From Rhynchopus euleeides (lineage: Eukaryota > Euglenozoa > Diplonemea > Diplonemida > Diplonemidae): a DNA stretch of 64,000 bases. Below are positions 1-11,485 of the stretch, in pieces. Where the stretch lies: contig OY723254.1 of NCBI GenBank assembly GCA_963210315.1, forward strand, positions 2,324,379-2,388,378, given 5' to 3'. Each line of letters starts with the position of its first letter. The stretch's first letter is position 1. Both the position numbers and the translations under genes were made by a program. A model generated the notes under the pieces. That model was not told where the DNA came from. It did not search any database and saw only the letters and a program-made list of their open reading frames with translations.

Positions 1-249
1 GCCGCTCTGGGGGCGTCGCTGGAGGATGGGCGAGCGGCCCTCTCCGGTGTCATGCAGCATGCGAGCTCCGCAGAGCACACGCCGCACCTCCTGAGCAAGT
101 TTGCACAGCTGTCGGGGCTGCTCGAGGAGACGCAGGCGGAGGTGGACAGGCTGAGCGGGTTCGTCAGATCGGGCATCCTGCTGCAGAACGTCTCAGCCAA
201 GGCAGATGTCATGCAAAGGAGGGAGGTTGCAGGTGCCCTCTGTCCGTAG
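1..249 (+). CDS. 3' end of an unidentified gene (partial)
   Basis: The frame is open from base 1 to the TAG at 247-249, giving about 82 C-terminal residues; the N terminus lies outside the window. The peptide is helical and Leu/Glu/Gln-rich (for example GLLEETQAEVDRL), which suggests a short coiled coil. It reads in the same direction as every other supported gene. No domain is recognised. A GT at 229-230 could be a splice donor after GTTGCAG, in which case the true end would lie further on. Confidence 0.45.
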   Translation, partial: AALGASLEDGRAALSGVMQHASSAEHTPHLLSKFAQLSGLLEETQAEVDRLSGFVRSGILLQNVSAKADVMQRREVAGALCP

Positions 250-1177
250 GGCTTCCGTTTCGAGGTGGTGGGGTGGGGTGGGCTGGGCTGGGGTGTTGTT
301 CCCGTTTGGGTGTGTGGGGGGGGGGGGGGGGAGGTGTCCCTTTTGCCTCCCGTTTTTTCCGGCTCTTTAGAAGTAATCCCCGTGTAGAATATATCCCCCC
401 CCAGAATAATGAAATGGGCAAGATTTTTGCTTTATATTTGTGTACGCTCCGCCGTATTTTTTTCTTAGATTCTTCATGCCCCCCCTCTCACCCCACCCCC
501 CAACCTCTCCCCCGCCCCGCCCCCCCCGCCCCCCCAGGGGCTCGCATCCGCCCACTGCCCTGCATGGATTGTGATGTGGGTCGTCCCCTCCTGCATCCCG
601 CAGTGGCTCAACTGCAAAACTGATGCACGTGTGGTTCCGGTCAGCCTCCTGTGGCAGGCAAGAGGGGCTCTTCTTGAAAAGAGTGCACAGGTCGAGTGTA
701 AATGTCGCATCCAGCCACCACAGCTCCGACCATGCAGAGTTCTCTCGATAGAATGATAGAATGCAATGGATCGGAGTGAGCGTAAAACAACTGGCACACT
801 TTCGGGCATCACGACCCCAACTCTTCATCTGATGCCTCTTCATCTGGCCCCGAAGTCTCTTTCCAGGTTTGTTCTACTGCCGCATAGGCGGAGGAACTGC
901 TGTGTATCCACTTTAGGTATTGCGTGCAGCCATGTCTGCGACACCTCGGGTGGTCTGCCTGCAGTACCGAATGTGATGGCAGGGCAGATCGATTAGAGTA
1001 TACTGTGAAAAGGAGGTCGTGCCGAATGCTGCAGAGCAAAGAGTGGCATCAGGACCAGGGTTGCAGGAAAGCGGGGTGTCAATGGGAGTGGGATTGGCTT
1101 GTGATTGTCGGCGCCACAAAGAACCCCTGTTGAAGACCACCCTCCCCCCCGCCCCCACCCCCCCTCCCCCCGCTCAG
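250..1177. other. Intergenic region without a recognisable gene
   Basis: This stretch holds a run of about 14 G near 317-332, a C-rich tract around 480-540, and unremarkable sequence after that. Short open frames exist on both strands but none shows a domain or domain-like composition. The last 40 bases are a C-rich tract ending CTCAG at 1173-1177, the likely trans-splice acceptor of the next gene. Confidence 0.4.
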
Positions 1178-1182
1178 CGACG

Positions 1183-4002
1183 ATGGCGTGTGCCTGCGTG
1201 CCGTGCACATTCCATCTCACGTGTATCATCATCACACCAGGCACACACGCAAGACCAAGCATGTCTGTCGAATCAATGGAGGTGTTCCTGAAGCACAAGC
1301 TGTGTGGGGAGCAGCATGCGGTGCAGATCGGGGAGGGTGTCAACACGATGGTTCATCTCAAGGCAAAGGCACTCGACGTGGCGCTCGGGTCGCCTGCTGG
1401 CGCACTTCCCGAGGATGTGGAGCTGTCGGTGGATGGGCAGGTGCTCGACGACAGCGCTCTGTCCGGGGCCGCAGGTGTGTCGCAGGGCTGCTGCATCGAC
1501 GTGGCGCTGTCGGGCGCACGCTTCGTTGAGGCGCTGCTGGAGACGCGGAGCCGCGTATTGCGGTGGCGTGATTTTGACATGAAGACCATCCCTGCCTGGG
1601 CACGGTGTCTGCGTGATGTGGCGATGGCGATGGTGCAGTGCGAACCCGATGCATTGCAGCACCTGGATGCGTCCTTCCGCAACGATAGACACATCGTCAC
1701 TGCAGCGGTGTGCAAAGATGGCGGCGCACTTCAACATGCCTCCGAAAACCTGCGTGGGGACGAGGACATCGTGCTGTATGCACTCGCAAGTAATCAGTCA
1801 TCCCTGGATCATGTATCCCCTGCACTGCTCAGCAACAAGCCATTCGCCCTGACTGTTGTGCAGCGCATGGGTGATGGACTTCGCCACCTCGATGCAGCGC
1901 TGCAGGCCGACCGGGAGGTGGTCATGGCGGCAGTCCAAAGCGATGGCGACGCACTCGCGTATGCCTGTGACTCCCTCCGCAACGACAGGCAGGTGGTGAT
2001 GGCGGCCTACGATGGCATCGAGCACGCAAGTGCTGCACTGCGCAACGACAAGGAGGTTGTTCTCCGTGCCGTGCGGATGGGCTATTTTGCAGCTTCTTTG
2101 CTCGTAATGCAGGACGACAGGGAGGTGGTGTTGAACGCTGTACGCCTGGGGTGCAGCTTTTCCGATGCTGATGCTGCAGTGCGCGACGACACGGAGTTAC
2201 AACGTGAGGCCGCCCTGTGGCACGGTGAGGTGTTGGGGCATGTCCCTAACGATACGGACCAGCCGCTTCACGAAGACCGAGACGTTGTGCTTGGAGCAAT
2301 CGAGACCCATCCCATGGCACTCGAACACGCCCACCCTTCCCTGCAGGGCGACAGGGAGGTGGTGCTCGCTGCGATGCACAGCAGAGGAACGTGTCAGTAC
2401 ATTGCACTGAGCTGTGCGCCCTCACACCTGCAACAGGATGAGGAGGTGGTGCTGGCAGGTGTGCGGCGCGAACCAGATGTGCTCCGCGAAGCAGACGACT
2501 CGCTGCGCAGCAACAGAGACTTTGTGATGCAGTGCGTCAAGCTGCAGGGATGTGCCTTGCAGCACGTCGACTCCTCTCTGTCAAGCGACAGGGATGTGCA
2601 GCTTGCTGCGGTGGCGCATGACCCGACCGCCTTGTTTTACTGTGATGAGACGATCTGTAGCGACAGGGATGTGGTTCTCGCAGCCGTGAGGAAGGATGGC
2701 GCTGCTTTGGAGTCTGCTTCAAACAACCTGCGCAAGGATCGTGAGGTCGTGCTTGCTGCTGTTCAAGCGCGCCGCGTGGCCAGAAGAAACTGTGGGCGGC
2801 AACCGTGTTACGTGTTTTTCACCGGGGCGCGTGGGACAAGTTTACCGCACACGCGCACGTGGGACAAGTTCAACGCACACGTGGATCCCCCGGCTTTGCC
2901 TTCCTTCGCCTTCCTACTTTTAGTTCTTTTTCACCACGATCTTTTGCCCGTCACCTGTTGTTCGACCAGTCGAGCCGCGACCAGGAACGCCTCTGGAATA
3001 CCCTGTGGTGGTGAGTGTCCGTTCGTCCTGTTTAGACCAGCCGTTGTTCCCGTCTTCTCCTTTTTACGCCCACTGGGTTGGAGTTGATCAGTCAATCGTT
3101 CATCCGACCGCAGCATTATGCGACCGGCGCGGTGTTAACAAACGAGTGCATTAATCGTATTTTGTTGCACATTGCTTCCTTCCTTTCTACCTTTTAGCCT
3201 TTTCCCGCCAGCCCACAGAGATAGGAGCACGCTCTCCCTTTTAATTGCTGTTCTTGCTGTTAGCTTTTAGCTGGGTCCGCCCCGGCGAAGACCGGCGTCT
3301 TCTGGCCGTCTGGGGGGTCTGGCAATTGCGCTGGGCTCCCTGGATCCTCTGGATGAGTCAGTCTTTAAACAAAATCAATACGTGCTTGCTGCTGTTCATT
3401 CGTCGAAGTGGGCACTCGACCATGCTGACGTGACATTCCGCAAGGACGAGGAGGTAGTGTCCGCAGCCATACACACTGACGGGCGGGCGCTTCGACGTGC
3501 CGATCCTTCGCTCGTCAGCAACAGAGACTTCATGCTTTCAGCAGTGCGCAAGTGCGGGTGCGCTCTTCAGTACGCCAGTGCGTCGCTATGCCGTGACAAG
3601 GAACTTCAACTGGCGGCCGTCTTGCAGGACGGGAGGGCGCTGCAGTACGCTGACCCGTCACTGCGACGCGACAGGTCGATTGTTCTTCAAGCGGCTCGTG
3701 CGCACGGCGGTGCACTGCGGTTTGCCGATCCTGTGTTCTGTGGTGACGAGGAGGTGGTTCTCGCAGCCGTGACGAGTTGCGGAAGTGCGCTGCGCTTCGC
3801 CGACCACACACTGTGGAACAAGCGTGAGGTGGTGCTGACGGCTGTGCGCCAGGAGGGATGTGCCCTGAAGTACGCCCCCACAGCGCTGTGCTGCGACAAG
3901 GAGGTGGTGCTCGCAGCTGTGCGTGCCGACCCCGACGCCTTCATCCACGCATCTGCCCCGCTGCGCCGCGACAGCGACGTCATCGCTGCCGCCTTTCCAT
4001 GA
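1183..4002 (+). CDS. DUF4116-repeat protein with ubiquitin-like N terminus, interrupted by an insertion
   Basis: The protein is an array of roughly 20 DUF4116-type repeats of about 30-40 residues, with the core pattern DREVVLAAVxxxGxALxxA. DUF4116 proteins are common in protists and their function is unknown. Residues translated from about 1276 to 1510 read like a ubiquitin-like beta-grasp fold: MEVFLKHK, then ELSVDGQVLDD, then an I-x-V strand. The array runs from 1510 to 2765, breaks inside a VLAAV motif, and resumes in the same motif and the same frame at 3381, ending with TGA at 4000-4002. Dropping one 18-bp repeat plus the insert removes 633 nt (211 codons) and restores one continuous frame. 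As it stands, the frame stops at 3085-3087. The ATG at 1183 follows the C-tract/CTCAG directly; the ATG at 1261, after CACCAG at 1234-1239, is an equally good start. The locus may be a recent pseudogene, or the insert may be removed from the RNA. Confidence 0.7.
2766..3380 (+). mobile_element. 615-bp insertion flanked by an 18-bp direct repeat (retroposon-like)
   Basis: The insert lies between two exact copies of CGTGCTTGCTGCTGTTCA, at 2748-2765 and 3381-3398. A long exact duplication of coding sequence is the mark of a target-site duplication left by target-primed reverse transcription. The 3' end is A-rich (TTTAAACAAAATCAATA), which fits a SINE or a 5'-truncated LINE. No reverse transcriptase, tRNA-like A/B boxes or terminal inverted repeats were seen. 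GT-AG boundaries cannot be placed at its edges, because AG does not precede the second copy; if it is an intron it would be an unconventional one. Confidence 0.7.
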
Positions 4003-5036
4003 GCTGCATCAGAAGAAGAGATGCACGAAGTGATGAGTGACAGGGGGAAGCGCTGCTATGCCTGGGCGGCAATTGCGGCAAGACGGCACCTTCGATCCTG
4101 CGATATCTGAGAGGCGGCAAGGTGATTCACTCAGTCGCCTTCACGCGGAGTTGTTTTGCTGTCGTTCATTCGTCTCATAGTTGCTTCTTGCCACGGTGCG
4201 ACACAGGCACGTACCGAACAGGCGAACAGGCAAGGTGCAGTCGCCCGCCACGCACACACGGACACTCCGCGTGTTGTGGAGGCGTGCAGCTGCGCGAGAG
4301 CTCTGCGGGTTGTGTTGGTATCGCCCTCTCTTGGCCCTCGCATCCAACTGTGTCTGCCTGCGTGCCGCTGGGTTGTGCAAGAGATCGTGTGGCACAAGCC
4401 TGCCGTGCAAACGCAAGCGCACACACCCCCCACGCATCCCCCCCCACCCCCACTCGCCTCATGTTGCCCCCTCTGCGGGCATTGTTTCACTGTCCCTGCT
4501 CCTCTTCCCCTTCCCCTTCCCCTCTCCGCCATCTGGCATGCCCGGGGTCTGCTTGCGGAGCCGCATCTTTGCGAGAGAACGCGGCTGCCTCGGGCTGCCT
4601 GATGGCACCCCCACGCCCCCACACACCCTTCAGGCTCGCTGGTTTAGGTTTCGTTTGATCTTGGCCTGACGGGCCCGCTGCCCACAGAACTGGTCGACAT
4701 AGTTTGTCTCCCAAGTGACGGAGCGAAGGCCTGTTGGATCTGCTTCTCAGCGCCCGCTCCGTGCACGGAACGTGTGAAGTGCAGACGCACCGGCTTGCAG
4801 GGGTCTGAGCATGTGTTTTTACTCCCAGCCCTGTGCCTGTATTTTTGTCCTCCTGTTTCTGTCGGTTTTTTTGTCACTTTTTGGCTCTGCGCGATTCTCA
4901 AAAATGGATAACTGACTCACTTCTGCCCCTCCCTACCCCCCCCCCCCCAACACCCAAATGCGCGAGGCGAAGTGTCTGTTGATACAGCCCCACCCTTATG
5001 CCTTCCGGCACGCCACCACGCCACCCCTCACCCAAC
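4003..5036. other. Intergenic region, 3' side of the DUF4116 gene
   Basis: Several overlapping open frames occur on both strands between 4120 and 4720, but their composition is that of C-rich noncoding DNA and none shows a domain. A CT-rich tract lies near 4500-4530 and a C-run near 4939-4950. The stretch ends with the probable trans-splice acceptor ACCCAACAG of the next gene at 5030-5038. Confidence 0.35.
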
Positions 5037-5105
5037 AGGTCAGCGTTGGAAGAGGCTGGGAAGGGGGTTTCGTGGTGCTGGGGGCGGTGCGTGCCTTAGG
5101 CAAGT

Positions 5106-6978
5106 ATGTCTTGGGGTGCAACCTCCGGGGCGCCCAAAGGGTTTGACGATGAGTTCCTCCCGCCTGACGCGCTGGGTGTGCGGCAGAAGGCGAGGCGTTC
5201 CCCGTTCAAATACACTGCGGGTAACGAGATGATGATGAAGGAATATGGCATGACGGAGGAAGAGTTTGCGGATGAATTCGGTGGCCGTCCCCACCAGCAG
5301 CGGCAGAGTCCGGTGTCGCGGATTGACCTGCACCGCCTTCGCATCAACCAGCGATTCTGGGACTACTGCTCGCACAGGTACATCCCGTTCTACTACTGCT
5401 GGGCTGGCACCGGGTTGTGGGCGAGTTTGGGGCAGACGCCTGATTGCAAGCACTACTTCCACGAGTGGGAGCTGTGCCAATCCGCCGAGGCCCAGCGTCA
5501 GAACCAGGTTCTCGGTATCAAGAAAAAGGCGTTCATGTCTTACACGGCAGCGGACAAGAACTGGCTCTTCAACGACCAGAACTGGGGCCACCTGCTGTTC
5601 CGCTCCCTCCACACTTCTATGAGCATCAAGTCTGCCTTCATGCTTGGTGGGTCCAGCAGAGTATGTCCATGCCTGTGCACGCCACCCATCCCCGAAGGCC
5701 TTGGCGTTGAGCCCGTTTTATTGCGGATTCGTGGGGTGGTGCTCGTCACAGCCCCCCGCCCCCACACCCACCCTCACACACCACAATCTTGCCCCTCTTC
5801 AGGTTATCGATTCTCCTTCTCACGAGATGACGATGCAGCAGAACCCGAAGTACAACCCCGAGCAGATCCGCGCTGAGCCCCACCCTCTCTTCCATCTGCA
5901 CAAGATCCAGACGGGCAGCACCCACGGCTTCAAGTTCTACTGGTATGTCGCTCTGCTGCGAACTTCCCTGGGGCAGGGCAGGATAGCGAGCGTACGCCCG
6001 TGGGGTACGCCGTGCACACATTTCAAAAACTATGATGGTGCGCATGTGGGTGCGTCACGACCCTAGCCAAGATTGGGCGAGCTGCATCCCGCCCCCCAAT
6101 CGCCGGGAGTTCTTTGGCGCGTACCCGTCCGTGGATCATCATAACTGTCGGAGAGTATTCATCCTGGAGGGGGAAAGTGCTCCGAAGGAAGGAGAGGATG
6201 GCATTGCCTTTCCCGCTGTGGCTGACAGCGAGGGTGCGGAGAGGTGCCCCCCCCCCCCCACCCCCCCTCCCCGGGTGATGTCGAGCCGGGTCGGGGCATG
6301 CACGTCCTGATACAACGAGATTGTCTCCGCATATGTCCAGTGTGCCCCGAGCCCCACACATTCCTTCCTTGGCTGACAGCCCCCTCTCCCCCCCCGCCTC
6401 CTTGATGTGCTCCGCATATGCATCCCCCTCACCACACAGGAACAAGTTTGCCAACCACACCCCGCTCCACGCGAACGGGCGTTCTCCTAACGAGGTTCTC
6501 CCCTTCGACCCGCTGATGGTATGCCGAGCCCCTTCCCGCGCCCCGATGCGCCCTCCTGGGTTTCACCCGCAGCCTGTGTGCTGGTGTTGTGTTTTGTTGA
6601 AGGCTGGCGGAAGCGCCAACGCACCACGTAAGGAAGAAGGGGTCGCGCCTGTTTTATCCCATCCACCCCCCCACCCCCATGTGAACTTGAGGCGGCCCAG
6701 GCAAAATCGTACTCTTTTCGCTTTATTATAGACACCCTGTCCAGCAACTGTGGGAGAACAGTTCCGGACTACTTTTTGTTGAGCGCACACTTGCTGTCTC
6801 AAGGCTGTGTTGAGGCCCTGTGAAGTGGCATGAATGTGCTCAGTCTTTTGAAGTCGTACGATTTCCTTCGTTACTTCGCGACTTCGCTTCGTCGCTCATA
6901 ACTAGTAAAAAAAAAATCACCTCCCAAAAATACCCCACACCCTCGCAGGACGACGGCAGCACAATGAAGCCGTGGTAA
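5106..6978 (+). CDS. Mitochondrial complex I subunit NDUFB7-like (twin CX9C)
   Basis: Four exons join cleanly: 5106-5660, 5803-5942, 6440-6518 and 6949-6978, with all three donors GTATG and all acceptors CAG. The product is 267 residues. It carries two CX9C motifs, C88...C98 (DYCSHRYIPFYYC) and C114...C124 (CKHYFHEWELC), spaced as in NDUFB7/B18, including the R-x-x-DYC-x-H lead-in. Twin CX9C proteins are oxidised in the intermembrane space by the Mia40 relay and packed on that face of complex I. The animal protein is about 137 residues, so this one has long extensions at both ends, as euglenozoan respiratory subunits often do. A stop at 5097 just upstream fixes the ATG at 5106 as the first in the exon; the AG at 5037-5038 is the probable trans-splice acceptor. 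Confidence 0.8.
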
Positions 6979-9189
6979 GCCTGTGAGCCCGCGATGCTGC
7001 AGGCTGCCCCCCCCCACCCCCCCACCCCCATCAGTTACGAACGATTGCCAGACAGGTGGCACGGGTCAGGCGAGGGGGCGCGGGGTGGCCCCCCCCCCCC
7101 CCCCCCCCCCCTCCTCCACCCATCTCGCATCCGCCCATGCATGCACCGCCGTGCGCCCTCCCCCCCCCCCCCCCCCCCCCTCACGCACGGATCCAGGCCC
7201 TTCTTCCCTTGAGCACGAGAAGAATCCAGGCGGGGGCGGGAGTTGCTCCTCGTAAGGCTTGCAGTGCCACTGCAGTGAATACGGCGGAGAGGGGGGGGGG
7301 GGGCTCTTGCGATTTGCCGCTACCAATCGAATATTAACAACGATCCGCGTGTATGGGGAAGGGGGGGTGTGTGGGTGACGGGGGTGGAGACTGGGTCTGG
7401 GGCGGGGTCCCGGGGTGTGTGTGTGTATCTGGGGGGTAGCATCCTCTGCCAACAGAAATATTTGCTTGGGTGTGGGGGGTTTTTTTTTTCAAAGCCGCAC
7501 ACCTTGGATTTGAACCCACCCCAGTAACGTGTGTGCACTGAAAGCAATAAACGATTTGCGGGTGTCTCGGCACTCTCGCAGTTGAACGATTCGGGACGCT
7601 CTGACAATCCCACCCACCCGGTTGGGGCGTGCCTCAGCCTTTGTGCGAATCAGGCCCGGCAAGCTGCTGAGGCCCCAGGCCGTGCATTCAAACAAGGCTG
7701 TATCGTACCACCACGTGTGTTGTTCGAGGTGGGGGGTGGGTTAGGGGGGTGAGGGCGACAGGGAGCTGGTGGTTCGCCACCGGGGTGACCCACCCTCGTT
7801 CATCGTTTTGTCCCTCCCTGGCTCATCCCCCGTTTCACCCCCCCCCCCAACTGGATCAGCACAGCAAAAAAAAATATACAAAGGAGACGGTGTGCCGGCA
7901 GGAGAGGGTGTTGTCGGTGCAAAAACCAAAGGAAATTCAACCACATGCGAAAGTGCCACGCTCGATGGAGAAGGGGGTAAGAACCTGCAGGGCAAAAACA
8001 AAAATCACAGCGACACGCGTTTGCGCTGAATTGGGGTGGGGGTGGGCGATTCGCAGCGTCTCGGCGTAGAGTGTGGTTTTCTTGGTGCAATTATCGGCCC
8101 GGGTTGATATACACACACACACACAGACCAAATACTCCCCCACTCCCTCACACACACACTAAGGCTTGATCAGAAGATACGCCCCAGGTCTCCAACCACC
8201 CACAATCGTCCGATGCCAATTGTTTGGTCTAATAAAATGTGGGGGGGGGTCACTTCACTCAGATGAGCTGGAAACGTGAATGCACTGATCGGTGCCACAT
8301 CGACCCTTGCTCCTTCTGACTGATTTACTGACGGAAACCCCCCCCCCCCCGCCCGCCTTCCCCTCTCCCCCCCCTCCCCTTTTTTTTCTGAAGGCAAACG
8401 ACTCGCTTGGATTCGATCGACCCCAATGGGGAAGGAAGGGAAAACCGTGGGTGCATGTGGGGGAGGGGGGGAAGGTGCGTCTTGTTGCCTGCCAGCTCCA
8501 AACCTCGCGTGATGGGGTTCTGGGGGAGCGGTTGGCCAATCGTGACGAGTCCCTGAATGCTCTGATAACGCTTCAGGGTTTCGGCATCTGGAAGGGGGTT
8601 TTCCCTCTGTCTTGAAGGGTGGGGGGGGGGGGGTGGCGTCTGTATGTGGTAAGGTGGTATTGCGGGTGGGGGGTGGGGGTGGCTGCACTACGGTGCACGA
8701 TATGCAAACAATATTCAAATGAAAAAAAATGCCGTTTTGTTCTGTCTGATTGTTGGCTGTAGTGGCGCCCCTTTCTATCGGCGGTGTTGGACAATTTTTT
8801 CCCCCCAGATCTTCTTATCCGCCCCACCCTACCCCCCAGGGAGGGGAAGGGTTCGGCGCGGCGTGGTGGTGGGGCGGCGAAGAAATCCTCGGGGGGAAAA
8901 AAAGCACAACTATGGGGAAACGAGAGGGGACGTCACAGCAGAACCAACCGCATACCCCACCCTTCTCTTCCTCCCAGCTTGATCCCGATCTTCGGCTGTT
9001 GTTGGGGGCCTTCGCTCAGAAATGCAGAGAAGTGAGGAATGGTGAACCGCCTCACAACACTGGCTGCAAAGTGACACAGTTTGACACACAGTGTGGCACA
9101 GAGCGAAGGCCCCCGTTGCATATTCAACCTCAGAAGCACACTGAGCAGAAGCAAATCTTGAGTGAAACCACCCACCCACGCACTACACA
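6979..9189. other. Long intergenic region rich in homopolymer runs
   Basis: More than 2 kb without a convincing gene. It contains long C runs (7011-7030, 7089-7112, 7161-7180), a G run near 7291-7303, a T run near 7480-7490, a CA microsatellite at 8111-8126, and C or G runs at 8339-8350 and 8620-8632. On the minus strand around 7502-7518 a GGTTCAAATCC word resembles a tRNA B box, but no tRNA folds around it. It ends at the acceptor CTACACAG (9183-9190). Confidence 0.4.
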
Positions 9190-9223
9190 GGGCTGGGCTG
9201 ACCACCCCCCGGGAGGGCAGACC

Positions 9224-10972
9224 ATGTCAGGGCGTGGATATATTGCTGAGGAGCTTGGCCTCGCTGATGTATCTGCATCACAGCAGCGTGGCCCTGCTGT
9301 GAGGAAGAAGAAAAAACGCCCCGTGAAAAAGGCGGCCGCCGCCGCACCAGCCACACGCAGCGGGCTGACTTGGGAGGGGTTCATCAACCAGGCGGTGTGG
9401 CGGGTGCAGCAGAGGCTGCAGGGCGAGTCGTGCTCGCAGGGGTTTATCGATCAGATCATTCCGATCCTGTCGGCTCAGAAGTATGCTGAGACTGTGGAGG
9501 AGCGGAGCGCCATGCTGCGGTGCGGGTTCCCTCTGTGCGGCATGAAGATCAAGTCATTCGACATGGAAGACAAGACTTATAGGGTGGACATGGATGACCG
9601 AGCCATCTATGAGACCACATCGCAGAAGCTCTTCTGCTCCCGCGACTGCCACCGCAGCTCCTCCCACCTCGCATCCACCCTCCCCACCCACAACATCGTC
9701 GCCTCCGCCGACCCAACCGCGGCAGCCCTCCTGAAGCTGTTCCCACAGCTCACGCTTGAGGACCTGCGTGCTATCAACCCCCGCGTCTCCGCCTCTGCCG
9801 CCTCGGCAGCCTCGGCACCCACACAGGCTGCAGGCGGGCTGCCCCTGGGGGTGGTGATTGCGTCTGGGCAGCCGACGCCCTTCAAGTCGGGCGTGGTGCA
9901 GGCGGAGGGTGGTGCCGCAGGGCAGGGCGAGGCCAGTGCGAAGGAGGCGAAGGCTGCGGCGGTCACACGGATTGAGGAGCTGAAGCGGAAGAAGGCGCAG
10001 CAGAAGGAGAAGGAGAAGGAGAAGGAGGCGCCTGCAGGGCCCAAGCGTGTGTCGTTCGCTGACACAGAGTCCCAGGGGGAGGGCGGTGTGGCTCCGGAGG
10101 CAGCGCCTGCCGCGCCTGCCGTGCCTGCTGCACCTGCTGCTGTCAGCCCTGAGGCGGCACCCACTGAGGAGGAGGTTGCGACAGGCACTGCGTCTGTGCC
10201 GCATGACAGCGGCGCCACCACCACCGCTGCGGCAGCACCCCCTGCGTCGCGCCCCGCGCGGCGCGTCGTGCGGCGGGCCCGCTCCGCAGCTGCGCAGCCC
10301 GACCTCGACCTGTGGGAGGAGCACCGCGTGGCTGAGGTGCAGCGCTCCCGGGAGGAAGCAGGACTGGCCCCGACCGGGGACGGCGATGCCGACGAGGCGG
10401 AGGAGGGCGAGGGGGAGGGGGAGGAGGAGGAAGAAGAAGTCCTCAGCGGATCGGACCTCGAGTCTGAGGAGAGCGAGATCCAGCTGGTGTTTGCGACGCT
10501 GCCCGTCTACTGCCAGGCATACGAGGTGCTGGATGGGTGGGTGAGCGGCGCGACGCGCCTCCGCCTGCGGGACCCTGATGTTGTGGTGCACGCCGCGCCG
10601 ATCGGAGAGGCCGTGCCGGAGGACGGGGAGGACGAGGGTGCCCTTGGGGTGAACACGGGTGACGAGGCGGACTCGGTTTCGCGCAACCTGCTTGCGGCAC
10701 AGCAGCTGGAGGCGTGCGTCTCCTCCGTCTTCACGCTGCTCTCACGCACCAGCCTGTGCCGGACCACCCTCGGCAAGTGGCTGGCCCAAGTCTTCTCCAC
10801 ACTCTCGCCCACAGGCAAGGTCGTGGTGCTCAGCAGGCCTGCCGCAACAGTGGCAGTCCTCCTGCTGGTCCTGCGGCAGCATCCTGCCTGCCGCCCTTCG
10901 GCAGAGCAGTACTTCGAGGCAGTGGGGCTGCACCCCGATCAGGTTGCTGAGCTCTCGCAGCTTCTCGATTAG
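9224..10972 (+). CDS. RPAP2/Rtr1-type RNA polymerase II CTD phosphatase
   Basis: A single-exon frame of 582 residues from ATG 9224, 33 nt after the acceptor ACACAG. Residues about 85-150 match the RTR1/RPAP2 zinc-finger phosphatase fold: the lead-in YAETVEERS, then C100-GFPL-C105, a YRVDMDDRAIYE strand pair, then C138-SRD-C142 followed by H-R-S-S. The family removes phosphate from Ser5 of the RNA polymerase II C-terminal repeat and helps bring the polymerase into the nucleus. The N terminus carries a basic cluster (RKKKKRPVKKA) that could be a nuclear localisation signal. The middle (about 190-420) is low-complexity Ala/Pro/Glu with an acidic run, and the last 150 residues form a helical segment ending VAELSQLLD. 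The zinc-binding core is complete, so the gene looks functional. Confidence 0.8.
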   Translation: MSGRGYIAEELGLADVSASQQRGPAVRKKKKRPVKKAAAAAPATRSGLTWEGFINQAVWRVQQRLQGESCSQGFIDQIIPILSAQKYAETVEERSAMLRCGFPLCGMKIKSFDMEDKTYRVDMDDRAIYETTSQKLFCSRDCHRSSSHLASTLPTHNIVASADPTAAALLKLFPQLTLEDLRAINPRVSASAASAASAPTQAAGGLPLGVVIASGQPTPFKSGVVQAEGGAAGQGEASAKEAKAAAVTRIEELKRKKAQQKEKEKEKEAPAGPKRVSFADTESQGEGGVAPEAAPAAPAVPAAPAAVSPEAAPTEEEVATGTASVPHDSGATTTAAAAPPASRPARRVVRRARSAAAQPDLDLWEEHRVAEVQRSREEAGLAPTGDGDADEAEEGEGEGEEEEEEVLSGSDLESEESEIQLVFATLPVYCQAYEVLDGWVSGATRLRLRDPDVVVHAAPIGEAVPEDGEDEGALGVNTGDEADSVSRNLLAAQQLEACVSSVFTLLSRTSLCRTTLGKWLAQVFSTLSPTGKVVVLSRPAATVAVLLLVLRQHPACRPSAEQYFEAVGLHPDQVAELSQLLD

Positions 10973-11445
10973 TAGAGTGGCGGTGTTGGTCTTCCAGGTT
11001 AAGCCTTGCACCTCTATCTCGCGTGGTGTCTTGTGCCTGGGGGTGGGGTGGGGGGGTGGGCTGCCTGCACCGGCCTCGTTCTGTTGTTGGAGCCCCCGAC
11101 TTGTCGTGTTTATAGTGTGTGTGTGTGTGTGTGTGGTGTGAAAATCCCACAACCCCGTCTTGTAAGGCAGGGTGAGGGGGGTAGGGTGTGAAGAAAGCGT
11201 CAGCGCATCAATACTCGCGATAAGGAAGCATGCAAGCTGTACCTTTTTTGCCCTCCCTCCCCCCCCTCCCCCAACCCATTCTTTGCCAGTCCGGGCTGGA
11301 GCAGCGCTCTGCTTCAAACACTTGAGACCCCACCCCACCCTGAGCAGGCGACGCACAGCGTCCGACACCGCGCACCGGTGAGGGGCCAGTCGGCAAAGCG
11401 AAGGCACTGACCTCCGCACTGGTACACAACTACACACCTGCGCAG
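10973..11445. other. Intergenic region
   Basis: The 3' flank of the RPAP2-like gene. It includes a GT microsatellite at about 11115-11136 and a C-rich tract at 11244-11280. No gene is seen. CTGCGCAG at 11438-11445 is the likely trans-splice acceptor for the Hsp70-like gene. Confidence 0.4.
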
Positions 11446-11485
11446 CGCGGCTCGCCGTGAGCAGCGCTGCGTCTTTCATGTGGCG

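Noticed and set aside
7066..7452. Minus-strand 128-codon frame with Pro- and Gly-rich runs
   Set aside because: It consists of translated homopolymer C/G runs and has no domain.
7495..7610. Minus-strand tRNA suggested by a B-box-like GGTTCAAATCC
   Set aside because: Only two to three of five T-stem pairs form, and no matching acceptor stem or anticodon arm could be drawn at the right distance.
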